Positions 21,403 to 32,276 of a DNA stretch of 64,000 nt are shown piece after piece. Under the pieces are notes generated by a model that was given only the letters and a program-made list of their open reading frames with translations, had not been told where the DNA came from and did no database searches. Numbering within the stretch: the stretch's first letter is position 1; each line of letters opens with the position of its first letter. The stretch is from contig CP034537.1 of assembly GCA_004000515.1 (NCBI GenBank), positions 5,408,001 to 5,472,000 of the forward strand. Direction: 5' to 3'. Both the position numbers and the translations under genes were made by a program. Source of the DNA: Pseudomonas poae (GTDB lineage Bacteria > Pseudomonadota > Gammaproteobacteria > Pseudomonadales > Pseudomonadaceae).

Positions 21403-22310
21403 ATGTCCAGCACCGATCCCGAGACCACCCTGGAAGACACCGTCGCCAGCCCTCCGGTCAATGCCGAGCGCCTGTTGCAGCTGATCACCGACGAATACGA
21501 GAGCCTGCCGCGCCAGCTCAAGCGCATCGCCAGTTATATGAGCCAACAGAGCGACCGCATCATGGTCGATCGCATCAGTGACATCGCGCGCGAATGCGAA
21601 GTGCACCCTCGGCGATCGTGCGGTTCTCCCAACGCTTTGGCTTCAGCGGGTTCAGTGAGATGCAGGCGCTGTTTCGTGAGGCGTATACCCACAAGACCAC
21701 GCCGGTGCAGAACTACCAGCAACGCATCCGCAGCATGATCGCCAACAAGTCGCAGAAGGCCAGCGGCGGCGACCTGGCGCGCGAGTGCGTAAATGCCACC
21801 TTGTCTGGCATCGAGCGCCTGGGGCTGGAACTGGACGACGTGGCCTTCGAGAAAGCCGTGGACCTGGTGGTGAATGCCGACAACATCTACGTGGTCGGCG
21901 TACGCCGCTCCTTCGCGGTGGCCGACTACCTGGTCTACAACCTGCAGCACACCAACAAGCGCATCCACTTGATCTCCGGCCTGGGCGGCAGCTACCGCGA
22001 GCAGATGCGCAGCGTGCGCGCCAATGACCTGGTCATCGCCATCAGCTTCACGCCCTACGGCAAAGAGACCCAGCATTGCCTGCGTATCGCGCAGCATCAC
22101 CAGGCCAAGACCTTGATCATCACCGACAGCAACCTGTCGCCCCTGACCAAGCGGGCGAACGCGGTGTTGTTGGTGAATGAAGGGTCGTCGTTTGCCTTCC
22201 GCTCGTTGAGCGCCACCTTGTGCCTGTGCCAGGCGTTGTTTATTGCGGTGGCATATCGGTTGGAGTTGAAGGTGGATGAGATTCACGAGCAGGTCGGGTT
22301 CGACGACTGA
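21403..22310 (+). CDS. iolR: RpiR-family transcriptional regulator of the iol locus, one frameshift
   Basis: An HTH_6 DNA-binding domain (residues about 20-95: LITDEYESLPRQLKRIASYM, then CEVHPSAIVRFSQRFGFSGF) followed by a SIS sugar-phosphate-binding domain (about 140-270: VVGVRRSFAVADYLVYNLQH, VIAISFTPYGKETQ). This is the RpiR layout of proteobacterial inositol regulators. A base is missing in the CCC at 21606-21608; with it the protein is 302 residues. AGAAGGA precedes ATG 21403. Its position, divergent from iolC, and the operator-like repeats support a role as iol repressor; the inducer is not visible. Confidence 0.85.
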
Positions 22311-22325
22311 TACCGATCCTTGCCC

Positions 22326-22457
22326 TGTAGTGAGCGGGCTTGTCCCGCGCTGGGGGCGCAGCCGCCCTAAACCCAGGCACCTCGGTCTATCTGAAACACC
22401 GCGGCGTCCTTATTAGGGCGGCTGCGCCCCCAGCGCGGGACAAGCCCGCTCACTACA
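22326..22457. repeat. Long-hairpin REP-like repeat, copy A
   Basis: About 132 bases bounded by TGTAGTGAGCGGGCTTG and its inverse, with arms of more than 40 nearly perfect pairs (including GCGCTGGGGGCGCAGCCGCC). The loop carries a conserved core, ACCCAGG..CTCGGT...GAAACACCGCGG. Copies B (32488) and C (split by the IS at 50931) share arms and core. It lies between the convergent iolR and cusA stops and may also end both transcripts. Confidence 0.85.
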
Positions 22458-22476
22458 AGCACCGTGTTCAGGGCTA

Positions 22477-25400
22477 TCAGCGGCGCATCAGGCGGTACGC
22501 CGCCGGGATCACGAACAGCGACAGCAACGGCGCAGTGAGCATCCCGCCGATCATCGGCGCGGCGATGCGGCTCATCACTTCACTGCCCGTACCGCCCCCC
22601 AACAGAATCGGCAGCAACCCGGCGATGATCACCGCCACGGTCATTGCCTTGGGCCGTACTCGCATCACCGCACCTTCGGTGATCGCCGCCAGCAGGTCAC
22701 CGTCCTCTCGCTCGGTCCAGGCGTTTTTCAGGTAGAGCAACATGATCACGCCGAACTCCGCCGACACCCCCGCCAACGCGATAAAGCCCACGCCAGTGGC
22801 CACCGACAGGTTGAAGCCCAGCCAGTAAAGCAACCACACCCCGCCCGTCAGTGCGAACGGCAAGGTCGCGAGGATCAGCAGCGCTTCGTCCACACGGCGA
22901 AAGGTCAGGTACAGCAGCACAAAGATGATCAGCAGCGTCGCTGGCACCACCAGCTTCAGGCGTTCATTGGCCCGTTCCAGGAACTCGAACTGGCCCGAAT
23001 AGCTGAGGCTCATGCCCGGCTGCAAATGCACCTGCTGGTCGATCGCTGCACGCAGGTCCTTGACCACCGAGGCCAGGTCGCGGTCGCGGACGTCGATATA
23101 CACCCAGCCAGAGGGTCGTGCGTTTTCGCTTTTGAGCATCGGCGGGCCGTCGCTGATTTTGATTCGGGCGACCGTGCCCAAGGTGATCTGGCTGCCCGCT
23201 GGCGTATAGATCGGCAAGGCGCCCAGCGCCGTCACTGAGTCACGCCACTCTTTCGGGTAACGCAGACTGATGGGGAACCGCGCCAGGCCTTCCACGGTTT
23301 CGCCGATGGTTTCGCCGCCGATGGCACCGGACACCACCGCCTGCACATCGGCGATATTCAACCCATAACGCGCAGCCGCCGCACGGTCGATGTCAACGTC
23401 GATATAGCGCCCACCGGTCAGGCGTTCGGCCAGCGCCGAGCTGACACCGGGCACGCCCTTGGCGACCTTTTCCACGGCCTGGGTGACCACGTCGATCTGC
23501 ATCAGGCTGGTGCCGGCGACCTTCACGCCAATCGGGCTCTTGACCCCGGTGGCGAGCATGTCGATACGGTTGCGAATCGGCGGAATCCAGATATTGGTCA
23601 GGCCGGGTACCTGCACCACTCGGTCCAGTTCCTTCACCAGTTTGTCCGGGGTCATACCGGGACGCCATTGGTCCCTGGGCTTGAACTCGATGGTGGTCTC
23701 GAACATTTCCAGCGGGGCTGGGTCGGTCGCTGTTTCCGCACGGCCAGCCTTGCCAAAAACATGGGCGACTTCGGGCACGGTCTTGATCAAGCGGTCGGTG
23801 CGCTGCAGCAACTCGCCGGCGGTTTGCGTCGACAAACCCGGCAGCGCCGAAGGCATGTAGAGCAAGTCGCCTTCGTCCAGCGGCGGCAGGAACTCGCCGC
23901 CCAGCTTCGACAATGGCCACAGCGCGCTGGCGACCATCAGCAGCGCCACCAACAACGTCATGCGTGGCCAGCGCAGCACGGCGTCCAGCGCCGGTTGATA
24001 GAGCTTGATCAGGCCGCGATTGAGCGGGTTGCGTTGTTCATCGGGAATCCGCCCGCGAATCCAGTAGCCCATCAGCACCGGGATCAAGGTCACCGACAAC
24101 CCGGCCGCTGCCGCCATGGCGTAGGTCTTGGTGTAGGCCAGCGGGCCAAAGAGCCGGCCTTCCTGGGCCTGCAAGGTAAACACCGGAATAAACGACAAGG
24201 TGATGATCAGCAGGCAGAAAAACAACGCCGGCCCTACCTCGACCGCTGCATCGGTCATGACCTTCCAGTGCTCGTCGCCTTTCAATTCACGACCGGAATT
24301 GGCGTGATGCCAGGCTTCGATCTTCTTGTGCGCGTTTTCGATCATCACCACCGCCGCATCCACCATCGCGCCAATGGCAATCGCGATACCGCCCAGGGAC
24401 ATGATGTTGGCGTTGATCCCTTGGAAACGCATGACGATAAACGCGATCAGCACCCCCACTGGCAACGAGATAATGGCGACCAGTGACGAGCGCAAATGCC
24501 ACAGGAAAATCCCGCACACCAGCGCCACTACCAGGAACTCTTCCAGCAGTTTGTGGCTGAGGTTGTCCACGGCACGGTCGATCAGCTTGCTGCGGTCGTA
24601 GGTGGTGACGATCTCTACGCCCGGCGGCAGGCTGCTTTTCAGTTGCTCAAGCCTGGTCTTGACTGCGGCGATGGCTTCGCGAGCATTCTTGCCGCTGCGC
24701 AGGATCACCACGCCGCCCACTGCCTCGCCCTCGCCGTCCAGTTCACTGATGCCTCGGCGCAGGTCTGGGCCCAACTGAAGGGTTGCCACATCGCCGAGGG
24801 TGACCGGCACGTTGTTAGCGTCGAGGCGCAGGGGAATCGCACGAAAATCGCTGAGGCTTTGCAGGTAGCCGGACGCACGCACCATGTACTCGGACTCGCC
24901 CATATTCAGCACCGAGCCACCGGTTTCCTGATTGGCCTTGGCGATTGCCTCCTTGACCTGCGCCTGGGTGATGCCGCGACTGGCCAGCGCCAACGGGTCG
25001 AGTTGCACCTGGTATTGCTTGACCTGACCGCCAATGGTGGCGACTTCTGCCACATTGGGCAGGGTCTTGAGTTCGAACTTGAGAAACCAGTCCTGCAGCG
25101 CGCGCAATTGCGCCAGGTCGTGCTGGCCGCTACGGTCCACCAGCGCGTACTGGTAGATCCAACCCACCCCGGTAGCGTCCGGGCCCAGTGCCGGTTTGGC
25201 CGACGCAGGCAGCCGCGCCTGCAATTGGCTGAGGTATTCCAGCACGCGCGAACGCGCCCAATACAGGTCGGTGCCTTCATCGAACAGCACGTAGACGTAG
25301 CTGTCCCCGAAGAAGGAGAAACCACGCACGGTCTTCGCCCCCGGCACCGAGAGCATGGTGGTGGTCATTGGGTAGGTGACCTGGTTTTCCACGATCTGCG

Positions 25401-25572
25401 GCGCCTGGCCCGGGTACGGCGTGCGGATGATCACTTGCACATCCGAGAGGTCCGGCAATGCGTCGACCGGTGTGTTCTGCACGGCCCAAACGCCCCACGC
25501 CGTGACGAACAACGTAGCCAGCAGTACCAGGAAGCGGTTGGCCACCGACCAGCGAATCAAAAAGGCGATCAT
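22477..25572 (-). CDS. cusA: Copper/silver efflux RND pump, CusA/CzcA family
   Basis: Intact inner-membrane proton-driven pump of 1,031 residues. Features: [20 protein letters not shown] as first membrane segment, the periplasmic part with [20 protein letters not shown] and [15 protein letters not shown], and the membrane-segment 4 motif [19 protein letters not shown] with the heavy-metal-RND aspartate, then [20 protein letters not shown]. These fit the monovalent-metal (Cu/Ag) subgroup. It overlaps cusB by four bases and is the last gene of cusCBA. It exports metal from periplasm or cytoplasm through CusC. Confidence 0.93.
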   Translation of the reverse strand: MIAFLIRWSVANRFLVLLATLFVTAWGVWAVQNTPVDALPDLSDVQVIIRTPYPGQAPQIVENQVTYPMTTTMLSVPGAKTVRGFSFFGDSYVYVLFDEGTDLYWARSRVLEYLSQLQARLPASAKPALGPDATGVGWIYQYALVDRSGQHDLAQLRALQDWFLKFELKTLPNVAEVATIGGQVKQYQVQLDPLALASRGITQAQVKEAIAKANQETGGSVLNMGESEYMVRASGYLQSLSDFRAIPLRLDANNVPVTLGDVATLQLGPDLRRGISELDGEGEAVGGVVILRSGKNAREAIAAVKTRLEQLKSSLPPGVEIVTTYDRSKLIDRAVDNLSHKLLEEFLVVALVCGIFLWHLRSSLVAIISLPVGVLIAFIVMRFQGINANIMSLGGIAIAIGAMVDAAVVMIENAHKKIEAWHHANSGRELKGDEHWKVMTDAAVEVGPALFFCLLIITLSFIPVFTLQAQEGRLFGPLAYTKTYAMAAAAGLSVTLIPVLMGYWIRGRIPDEQRNPLNRGLIKLYQPALDAVLRWPRMTLLVALLMVASALWPLSKLGGEFLPPLDEGDLLYMPSALPGLSTQTAGELLQRTDRLIKTVPEVAHVFGKAGRAETATDPAPLEMFETTIEFKPRDQWRPGMTPDKLVKELDRVVQVPGLTNIWIPPIRNRIDMLATGVKSPIGVKVAGTSLMQIDVVTQAVEKVAKGVPGVSSALAERLTGGRYIDVDIDRAAAARYGLNIADVQAVVSGAIGGETIGETVEGLARFPISLRYPKEWRDSVTALGALPIYTPAGSQITLGTVARIKISDGPPMLKSENARPSGWVYIDVRDRDLASVVKDLRAAIDQQVHLQPGMSLSYSGQFEFLERANERLKLVVPATLLIIFVLLYLTFRRVDEALLILATLPFALTGGVWLLYWLGFNLSVATGVGFIALAGVSAEFGVIMLLYLKNAWTEREDGDLLAAITEGAVMRVRPKAMTVAVIIAGLLPILLGGGTGSEVMSRIAAPMIGGMLTAPLLSLFVIPAAYRLMRR

Positions 25573-26784
25573 GGCTGGGCTCCCGGCTGCATGTTCATCG
25601 CCGCTTCGGCGGCGGTTACGCCTTTGAGGCTGGCTTCGGAGTCGAGCAGGAACTGGCCTGATGCGACCACCTGCTGGCCTTCCTGCAGGCCGCTGAGAAT
25701 GACGGTCTGCTCCTGGTTTTCGGCCCCGGCCTGGACTTCCACCGGACGGTAATGGCCGCCCTCCTCGGCCAACATCACCAACACACGCTTGCCGGTGCGG
25801 ATCAGCGCCTCACTGGGCACCTGCAACACCGGTTGCCCGCTGGATTGCGCCAGGCGCACCTGGGCGGTCATGCCCGGGCGCAAGTTGCCATTCGGGTTGG
25901 GCAGTTCGACGCGCACCTGCACCGTACGGCTGTCCATCGCGGTGGCCGGCAGGATCGCGCTGACGGTGCCGTTGACCACCTGGCCGGGCAAACCAACAAA
26001 CCGGCTCTGCACGGGTTGCCCCACCTGCAACGCGGCACCTTGAGCTTCAGGCACCGCAACCTGCAGCCACACTCGTTCCAGGCCATTGAGCCGCGCCAGG
26101 GTTTGCCCCGCAGCGACGGTCATGCCCTCGCGCACCTCAAGGTTTGCAGAGCACCGCTCAGCGGACTGCTGACCGTCAGCACCGACTGCACCTGACCACT
26201 GCGCTCCATCCGGCTGATCAACGCCGCCGGCATGCCGCTCAAGCGCAGGCGTTGACGGGCGGCGGCGATCAAGCCGTTATCGCCGCTGTGACGCAGGGCC
26301 AAAATTCTTCCTGGGCCGCCGCCCATTCCGGTATCAGCACGTCTGCCAAGGGCTCGCCCGCCTTGAGCACATCCCCCGGTGCGCGTGCGTAAACCCGCTC
26401 GACAAACCCCGCCGCACGCGCCTGCACCACCGCCACATCACGCTCGTTGAAGGCCAGGATGCCCGACACGTCCAGCGTCGACGCCAGTACACCACGGGTG
26501 ACCGATGCCAGACGCACGCCGATGTTCTGCGCTTGGCGCGGGTCGATCTGCACACCCGGCGTCTGCATCGCCGTGCCTTCGGCGTAGCGCGGCACCAGCT
26601 GCATGTCCATGAACGGCGATTTGCCAGGCTTGTCGAACTTCTGTTGCGGGTACATCGGGTCGTACCAGTACAACGCCGGCTTGTCCTCTTTGACGCCAAC
26701 AGCCGCGGCCGGATGCAACTGCGCCACCCCGTAACCGACGCCCAGCCCCGCCAGCACTAACGCGGCGACGATTCGATTATTCAT
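25569..26784 (-). CDS. cusB: Copper/silver efflux membrane-fusion protein, two frameshifts
   Basis: Periplasmic adaptor linking CusA to CusC. After an N-terminal membrane anchor it has [20 protein letters not shown] then [11 protein letters not shown], the CusB N-terminal metal-binding segment with its methionines. Next come [20 protein letters not shown] (lipoyl hairpin) and [20 protein letters not shown] (barrel domain). Two frame breaks: A4 at 26301-26304 (restores [11 protein letters not shown]) and T3 at 26143-26145 (restores [15 protein letters not shown]). About 405 residues once joined. The start overlaps the cusC stop by eight bases. Confidence 0.9.
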
Positions 26785-28015
26785 TGGCAGGTTCCCCATA
26801 AGCGAAATACAACTGGGCGCCAACCAAGGCGCGTTGTTCGATGGCATCAATCTGTTTGAAACGGGCTTCGACCAGCTCCCGGCGGGCACTGACCACCGTC
26901 ATCAAATCGCCCTTGCCTGCCCGATAGCCGGCCAGGCTCAGCGCGACCTTCTCTTCGGCCAACGGCACCAGGCTGTCCTGGCTGCGCTGCACGGCACGAT
27001 CCAGGCGCTGGTAGTCCGCCAAGTCATCGTCAAGCATCTGGATATGTTCACGGGTGGCGGCTTCGCGTTCGGCATCCAACTGGTCCAGCTCGGCCTGCTT
27101 GGCCGCGATGCCAGGGTTTTGCCGGCGACCGGCGAAGATCGGCAAGTCGAAGGTGAATTGCAGGTTGACCATGTCGCCAAACTCACGACTGCGATGCCCG
27201 TAGTCGACTTCCCAGCTCCAGTCCGAAGTCTTTTGTGCCTTGGCTTCCTGCAATCGCGCCTGCGCTTCACGGGTGCGCGGCACAAAGGCTTGCAGTTCCG
27301 GGTGCTGGTGCAGGTTGTGGCCCAGGCCGCGACTGTCGATGTTCCAGTCTGGCAACTGCCCGCTGGGGCTTCATTGGCCGCTGGGCCGATCCAGCGTTTA
27401 AGAGCGGCGCGGGCCTGGGCGCGCTGTTGGGTCAGCTCATCTTCGCGCCCGGCCAGCTCGGCCGCTTCCTGCTTGGGAAGCACCGCATCGGCCGCTTGGC
27501 CACGGCCACCGGCCAATTGCGCGCGCACGCTGTCTTGCAACAGGCGATTTTGTTGATAAAAGTCCTTGAACAAGGCCTCTTTGCGTTCGACCGCATAGGC
27601 GCGAATCCACGCCTGGGCCGTGGCTTGGCGCACGTTAAGGCGTTCGATCCGGCCTTCGGCGGCAGTCCGTTCGATGGTCGCGTCGGCCAACTCGACCCGC
27701 GCCTTGCGCTTGTCGCGGCTGGGCACCTGTTGCTGGATGCCGATCATCTGCTGGGTCATGTCATCGCCATACAACGTGCCGCGATTAGGCCCGCCAATGG
27801 GGGAAACTTTGCAGGCCGACTACCAGCTTCGGGTCCGGCAGTTCACCGGCCGGAATTGCCGATTGCGTGGCGGCTTGCAGCTTGGCCGCTTCAGCCGCCA
27901 GCGACGGAGCGGTGTTTTGCGCCAGGCGCAAGGCGTCGTCCAGGGTCAGCGCATTCGCCAACGCCGGCCACGCCAGCACGCCCACCACCAAGGCGCGCAT
28001 GTAGAGGGAATTCAT
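26777..28015 (-). CDS. cusC: Outer-membrane efflux channel of the TolC family, two frameshifts
   Basis: Outer-membrane exit duct for the Cus pump. Signal peptide MNSLYMRALVVGVLAWPALA then NALTLDDALRLAQNTAPSLA. The long alpha-helical repeats (VELADATIERTAAEGRIERL, VNLQFTFDLPIFAGRRQNPG, LVPLAEEKVALSLAGYRAGK) are those of TolC-like proteins. There is an extra base in the G5 run at 27799-27803 and a missing base in the G4 run at 27365-27368. About 413 residues, short for CusC but usual for the CzcC-like members linked to CusBA. AGGAAATC precedes ATG 28015; first gene of cusCBA. Confidence 0.87.
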
Positions 28016-28111
28016 GGTGAGATTTCCTGATCTGTTGCGCTGCGCGTCGCACTAAGCGACCCACAGCAAGGCCATCCCGGTTTGGGGATGAGTCTTCAGG
28101 TGCAACAGGAA

Positions 28112-28450
28112 TCAGGCCCGGGGTGGGCGCCAGACGCCGGACGGCGTGCGGTCGGGGATAAAGTTGTTGGCGCCGTTAAGCGCTAAGGGGTGTGCCAGGG
28201 TCAAAGGCGCCTTGAGCACAGGCATTGCCAGTTGCAACACGCCACCGGTCTTGCATTCCTGGCCGGGTTTGCAGGCCTTGCCATGGTCGACGCCGTCCTG
28301 GCAGCAGTCGGGCGACATGTCGCTCATCATCTGCATGTCGGCCATCTTCATCGGGCACGGTTCGGTGCTCGACGGCACACCCGCCATCCCGGTCAGGGGA
28401 AGCGTGAGGCTTAACAGCAAGACCAGGATTAAACGCAGAAGGCGGCTCAT
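28112..28450 (-). CDS. Small exported Cys/Met-rich protein, CopL-like, copper-associated
   Basis: 112 residues. The N-terminus is a clear signal peptide (MSRLLRLILVLLLSLTLPLT). The mature part is rich in potential Cu(I) ligands: CPMKMADMQMMSDMSPDCCQ, then KACKPGQECK. The length and composition resemble CopL-type metal-binding proteins found next to copper-resistance genes. It ends 96 bases before cusC and is probably co-transcribed. It may buffer periplasmic copper; this is inference from composition and position. Confidence 0.7.
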   Translation of the reverse strand: MSRLLRLILVLLLSLTLPLTGMAGVPSSTEPCPMKMADMQMMSDMSPDCCQDGVDHGKACKPGQECKTGGVLQLAMPVLKAPLTLAHPLALNGANNFIPDRTPSGVWRPPRA

Positions 28451-28476
28451 GGGGTGCGAGTCTAGCCAAGCACGGG

Positions 28477-29896
28477 TTAAGCCGCTATTAACAATTGCGT
28501 GAGAACTCGACCGTGATAACGGATCTGCGCCAGGGTCAGCGCGGTGTAGCCGATGATCACCGCCGGAGACAGGGTCACCTGGGCGCAGAACTTGCCCAAC
28601 GGCTGCAACGTCAACCCGACTGCGGCAGCACGCTCGCAGAAATCGCCCTCCGTAACGCCAGGCGGCAACCACAACACGAAATGCAAACCCGCCTGCTGGC
28701 CGCTGACTGCGCAGTTGTGCGGCAGGCATGCGAGCAACGCATCGCGGCGTGCCTCATAGGCCTGGCGCGACGCGCGCAGGTGGCGCACAAAAGCGCCACT
28801 GCGCAGAAACTCCGCCAACCCCAACTGATCACTCGCCCCACCGAATGCCCAGTGAGTTGCAACGTGCGCAGCAGTGACCGGCGCAGCGCCTTGGGCACCA
28901 CCATGAAGCCCACGCGCAAACCGGGGAACAGGTTCTTGTTGAAGCTGCCGCAGTGAATCACCCGGTCGGCGTGATCCAGGGATTTAAGCGCGGCCAGCGG
29001 CGCGGTGTTGTAGTTGTACTCACTGTCGTAATCGTCTTCGACCACCCACGCATCGGCGCGGGCGGCCCAGTCCAGCAGCGCCAGGCGACGGGACACCGAC
29101 AGTGTCATGCCCAGCGGCGCCTGGTGGGCTGGAGTGACGTAGGCCAGTCGCGCAGTTTCGGGCAGTCGGGCCGTGTCGAGGCCTTCGGCGGTAACGGGAA
29201 TGGCGTGGATTTGCGCACCTGCCAGCGCGAACAAACGACGGGCCGGCAGGTAGCCCGGGTCTTCCACACAGGCGGTGTCGCCAGGCTTGAGCAAGGTACG
29301 GGCGATCAAGTCGAGGGCATGGCGGATACCCGTGGTGATAATCACCTCGTCGGCTTCGCAGCGCAGGCCGCGATAGCTGCGCAGGTAATCGGCAATGTGC
29401 TCGCGCAGATCCGGCAGGCCTGCGGGATGGTTCGCCTCCAAAACACCTGGCCCCACGGCAAGCAAGCCGCGCGAAATACAGCGCGCCCAGGCTTTGAGGT
29501 CGAACAAGCTGGCATCCGGGCGCCGTGCGACAAAGGGCACATGGCTTTGTACACCCGCAGAGGGAGGGTCAGGTTCTACCGGGCGGCGCACCATGACCGA
29601 AGCCACCGGGGCAGCAATGAATTGTTCGGGGATCACCGCACACACCCGCGTGCCGGAGCCCGCCACCCGCTGCACATACCCTTCGCTGTGCAGGCGGTCG
29701 AACGCGGCTTCCAGCGTGCCACGGGACACCAACCAGCGCTCGGCCAGGCTGCGAGTGGACGGCAAGCGACTGCCCGCCGGCAACTGCCGATCGAGGATGG
29801 CGGCGCGCAAGGCGTCATAGGCGCCCTGCTGTTTGCCGGCGTCCAGACTATCGGGCCGTGGCAAGTCCAGGGCGGATGGGGCTTTCCTCGGCTCAT
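28477..29896 (-). CDS. MocR/PdxR-type GntR regulator with aminotransferase-like domain, two frameshifts
   Basis: An N-terminal GntR winged helix (YDALRAAILDRQLPAGSRLP then STRSLAERWLVSRGTLEAAF) is fused to a fold-type I PLP domain (ITTGIRHALDLIARTLLKPG, AYVTPAHQAPLGMTLSVSRR, VEDDYDSEYNY and the PLP-lysine region CGSFNKNLFPGLRVGFMVV). Lost bases in the G4 run at 29877-29880 and the C4 run at 28834-28837 break the frame; restored length is about 473. It is divergent from the MFS exporter at 29989 and has AGTGG-type repeats in the shared gap, so it probably controls that exporter and itself, perhaps sensing PLP or an amino compound. Confidence 0.85.
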
Positions 29897-29955
29897 AGTG
29901 GTCCAGTCTATTTAGGCTTAAGTGGCTCTAAGGATTAAACCACAAAGCCACTAGA
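29896..29955. promoter_or_regulatory. Divergent promoter with AGTGG-type MocR operator repeats
   Basis: AGTGGTCCAG at 29897-29906 and TAAGTGGCTCTA at 29919-29930 are direct repeats. An inverted copy, AGCCACTAG, follows at 29946-29954, giving AGTGGCT/AGCCACT symmetry. They resemble the AAAGTGGW(T)CTA operator reported for the MocR-type regulator PdxR. The repeats fill the short gap between the MocR gene and the MFS gene. Confidence 0.5.
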
Positions 29956-29988
29956 GTTCGAGCACTACCCCTTGCGAAGGAACGCCCC

Positions 29989-31226
29989 ATGACCCAACGC
30001 GCCCTTACTTCCGGTTTCTGGCTGGTGCTGCTGACCCTGCTGATCGCCCTGCCGCGCATCACCCTGGACCTGCACTTGCCAGCCCTACCGGCCATGGCCG
30101 ACTACTTGCACAGCAGCGACAGCCAACTGCAACTGACCCTCACGCTGTACACCGTAGGTTCGGCCATTTCGCTGCTGGTCGCCGGCCCACTCACCGACCG
30201 TTTTGGCCGCCGTCCGGTGTTGCTGACAGGGCTGTTTCTGTATGTCGTGGCCACGGTGGCCTGCGCCTTGGCCGAAAGCCTGCCGGTCCTGATCATCGCC
30301 CGCCTGTTCCAGGCCTTGGGCGGTTGCTGCACCACGGTGATTGGCCGGGTGATCGTGCGCGATCATTTCGATCGTCACGAACAGGCACGCTTGCTGGGGC
30401 TGATCTCCATGGCCATGGCCGTCTCCCCATGGCCGCACCGGTACTGGGCAGCCTGATGCTGCCGTTGATCAACTGGCGCGGGCTATTTTTGGTGCTGGGG
30501 ATTGTGGGCGCGGGGCTGTACCTGGTGGTGTATCGCCGGCTGCCTGAAACGCGCCCACCGCAGGTCGCCGCAGCGCCGCCGAGCAATCTACTGCACATTT
30601 ACAGGCAACTTCTGCGTGACCGCTATTTCCTGCGCTATTCGCTGGCAATCGGCTGCGTCTACAGCACCTACTTTCCGTTTATCGCCGAGTCGTCGGCACT
30701 GCTGCAGCGCGGTTTTCATCTCTCACCCACGGCCTACGCACTGGTATTCGCGGCGACCATCAGCGGCTACATGCTCGGCGCGAACATATTCCGCCGTCTG
30801 GTGCTGCGGTTCGAGCCGGATCGGGTGATTGCAGGCGCTATCGCGCTGAACGTGTTGGGCAGCCTGACACTTGCTGCTGCCACCGCAGCGTTACCGAGCC
30901 AATGGCTGGCGATTGTGCTGCCGATGGTGGTGATCATGGTGTCGGTGGGGATGGTGATTCCGGCCTGCCAGTTGGCGGTGTTGCAGCCCTACGGCGCGAT
31001 TGCGGGGACGGCGTCGGGGTTGTTCTTTTTTACCCAGATGTTTTTGACGGCGCTGAGCAGTTGGGCGACGGGGTTGTTGTCGGATGGTACGTCCACGCCA
31101 TTGATCATCATGACTGCATCGGCGAGCGCGTTGCTAGCGACCAGTTGGCTGACCCTCCACACAACCAAAAGTGGGAGCGGGCTTGCTCGCGAAAGCGGCG
31201 TGTCAGTCGATGCATCCGGTGGCTGA
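29989..31226 (+). CDS. Bcr/CflA-type MFS drug exporter, one frameshift; C-terminus runs into a REP
   Basis: A twelve-helix proton antiporter. MTQRALTSGFWLVLLTLLIA opens the first helix; DLHLPALPAM, then the motif-A stretch GPLTDRFGRRPVLLTGLFLY mark the Bcr/CflA branch, and ARLFQALGGCCTTVIGRVIV follows. A C is missing in the run at 30425-30428; corrected, the frame continues PMAAPVLGSLMLPLINWRGL to TGA 31224. The last 18 or so residues (SGSGLARESGVSVDASGG) are encoded by the REP at 31171, suggesting the original stop was lost or moved. It is divergent from the MocR regulator. Confidence 0.87.
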
Positions 31227-31257
31227 CACACTGCCTTCGTGAGCAAGCCCGCTCCAC
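31171..31257. repeat. REP pair overlapping the 3' end of the MFS gene
   Basis: GTGGGAGCGGGCTTGCTCGC and its inverse GTGAGCAAGCCCGCTCCAC form a long hairpin. The left copy lies inside the open frame of the MFS exporter, the right copy between it and the small membrane peptide gene. Same family as the elements at 14314 and 34851. Confidence 0.88.
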
Positions 31258-31279
31258 AGGGAACGGGCCAGGCTCAGGT

Positions 31280-31353
31280 TTAGTGCATGAAGATCGCGAT
31301 CAGGATGATGACTGGGATAGGTACACCGAGGAAAAAAGCAGAATTGAGCGCAT
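31280..31353 (-). CDS. 24-residue hydrophobic membrane peptide, one frameshift
   Basis: ATG 31353 has a good AAGGAAATC ribosome-binding site. Adding one A to the A6 run at 31332-31337 (plus strand) gives MRSILLFFLGVPIPVIILIA then IFMH and a TAA at 31280, a peptide that is one membrane span. The uncorrected frame gives a serine-rich 17-mer instead. It lies 30 bases downstream of the membrane protein gene ending at 31384 and may be co-transcribed. I recognise the style as that of tiny conserved pseudomonad membrane proteins but know no function. Confidence 0.55.
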
Positions 31354-31383
31354 GGTGATTTCCTTGAATTAAGAGGCCTTGAA

Positions 31384-32276
31384 TTAACGTACGAAGTGTT
31401 CGGTTTCGACATACACCACTGCATCCCGACGACGACCGCCATAGGTTGCAGCGAAGCTGGCGAAGAACGCACCGATCAGCAGGGAAATAAAGGTCCACAG
31501 CGAGGCATACGCAGCGACCTTCGCAGCCGTGTCGGCGGCCTGCTTGGCTTTGAGCTTCGCGTCTTCGATCGCTTTACGGGCGTCGCCGTAGACCTTGTCG
31601 ATACGCGCTTCGGCGTCAGCCTGGCTGAGGTTGGTGCGCTGGCTGATCAACTGGGCCAGGTAGGTACGGTCTTCGGGCGCCAGCTGGCCGTCGTTGGCCA
31701 AGGTGCGGGTGAAGATACGTGCAACCACGCCGTGCGCTGCGTCATCGCTGACGGCAACCGGACGGTCGTCGCGGAACAGGCTGTCGACGTAATAGCCGAA
31801 GTCATCGCCCTTCACGCCCTGTGCAGCACTGCCCACGGCCTGGGCTGCACCCGACGCCACGCTGGCACCGGCTTTCACACCACCACCGACTACACTGCTG
31901 ACGGAGCCAACTACCAGAATCGCCGTCACCAACGTCGCCACGGCCCAGGCCAGGAAGCCGTGGGCGGTATCGCGAAAATACACCTCATCACCATGCATAT
32001 TGGCCCACTTCACCCGCAACCGACCGGCGATGTAACCGCCCAGCCCCGATGCAACAATCTGGGTAAACGCCAGCCAGATAATCGTGGAAATACCCAAGCC
32101 CTTTGCACTGATACCGCTGTCGGCCCACGGCGACACCGCCGAGAAACCCAGGCCGAAACCCAGCAGCACCAGAATCAAGGACAACGCAGCCGCCGCAGCG
32201 GCACCGGCAAAAATCGCCCCCAGGAAACCCCGGAGAGCGTGCTCGACTCTTGTAGCGTGGATGAGGATGTGATCAT
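31384..32276 (-). CDS. Conserved membrane protein with long soluble middle segment, one frameshift
   Basis: About 297 residues. The corrected start is ATG 32276 (MITSSSTLQESSTLSGVSWG), with one base missing from the C5 run at 32217-32221. It has glycine/alanine-rich membrane spans near the N-terminus (AAALSLILVLLGFGLGFSAV, IVASGLGGYIAGRLRVKWAN, FLAWAVATLVTAILVVGSVS), then a soluble helical region about 120-230 with EDRTYLAQLISQRTNLSQAD and ARIDKVYGDARKAIEDAKLK, and a final span ASLWTFISLLIGAFFASFAA. This is a widespread proteobacterial membrane protein type of unknown role. GGGAG precedes the start. Confidence 0.7.
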
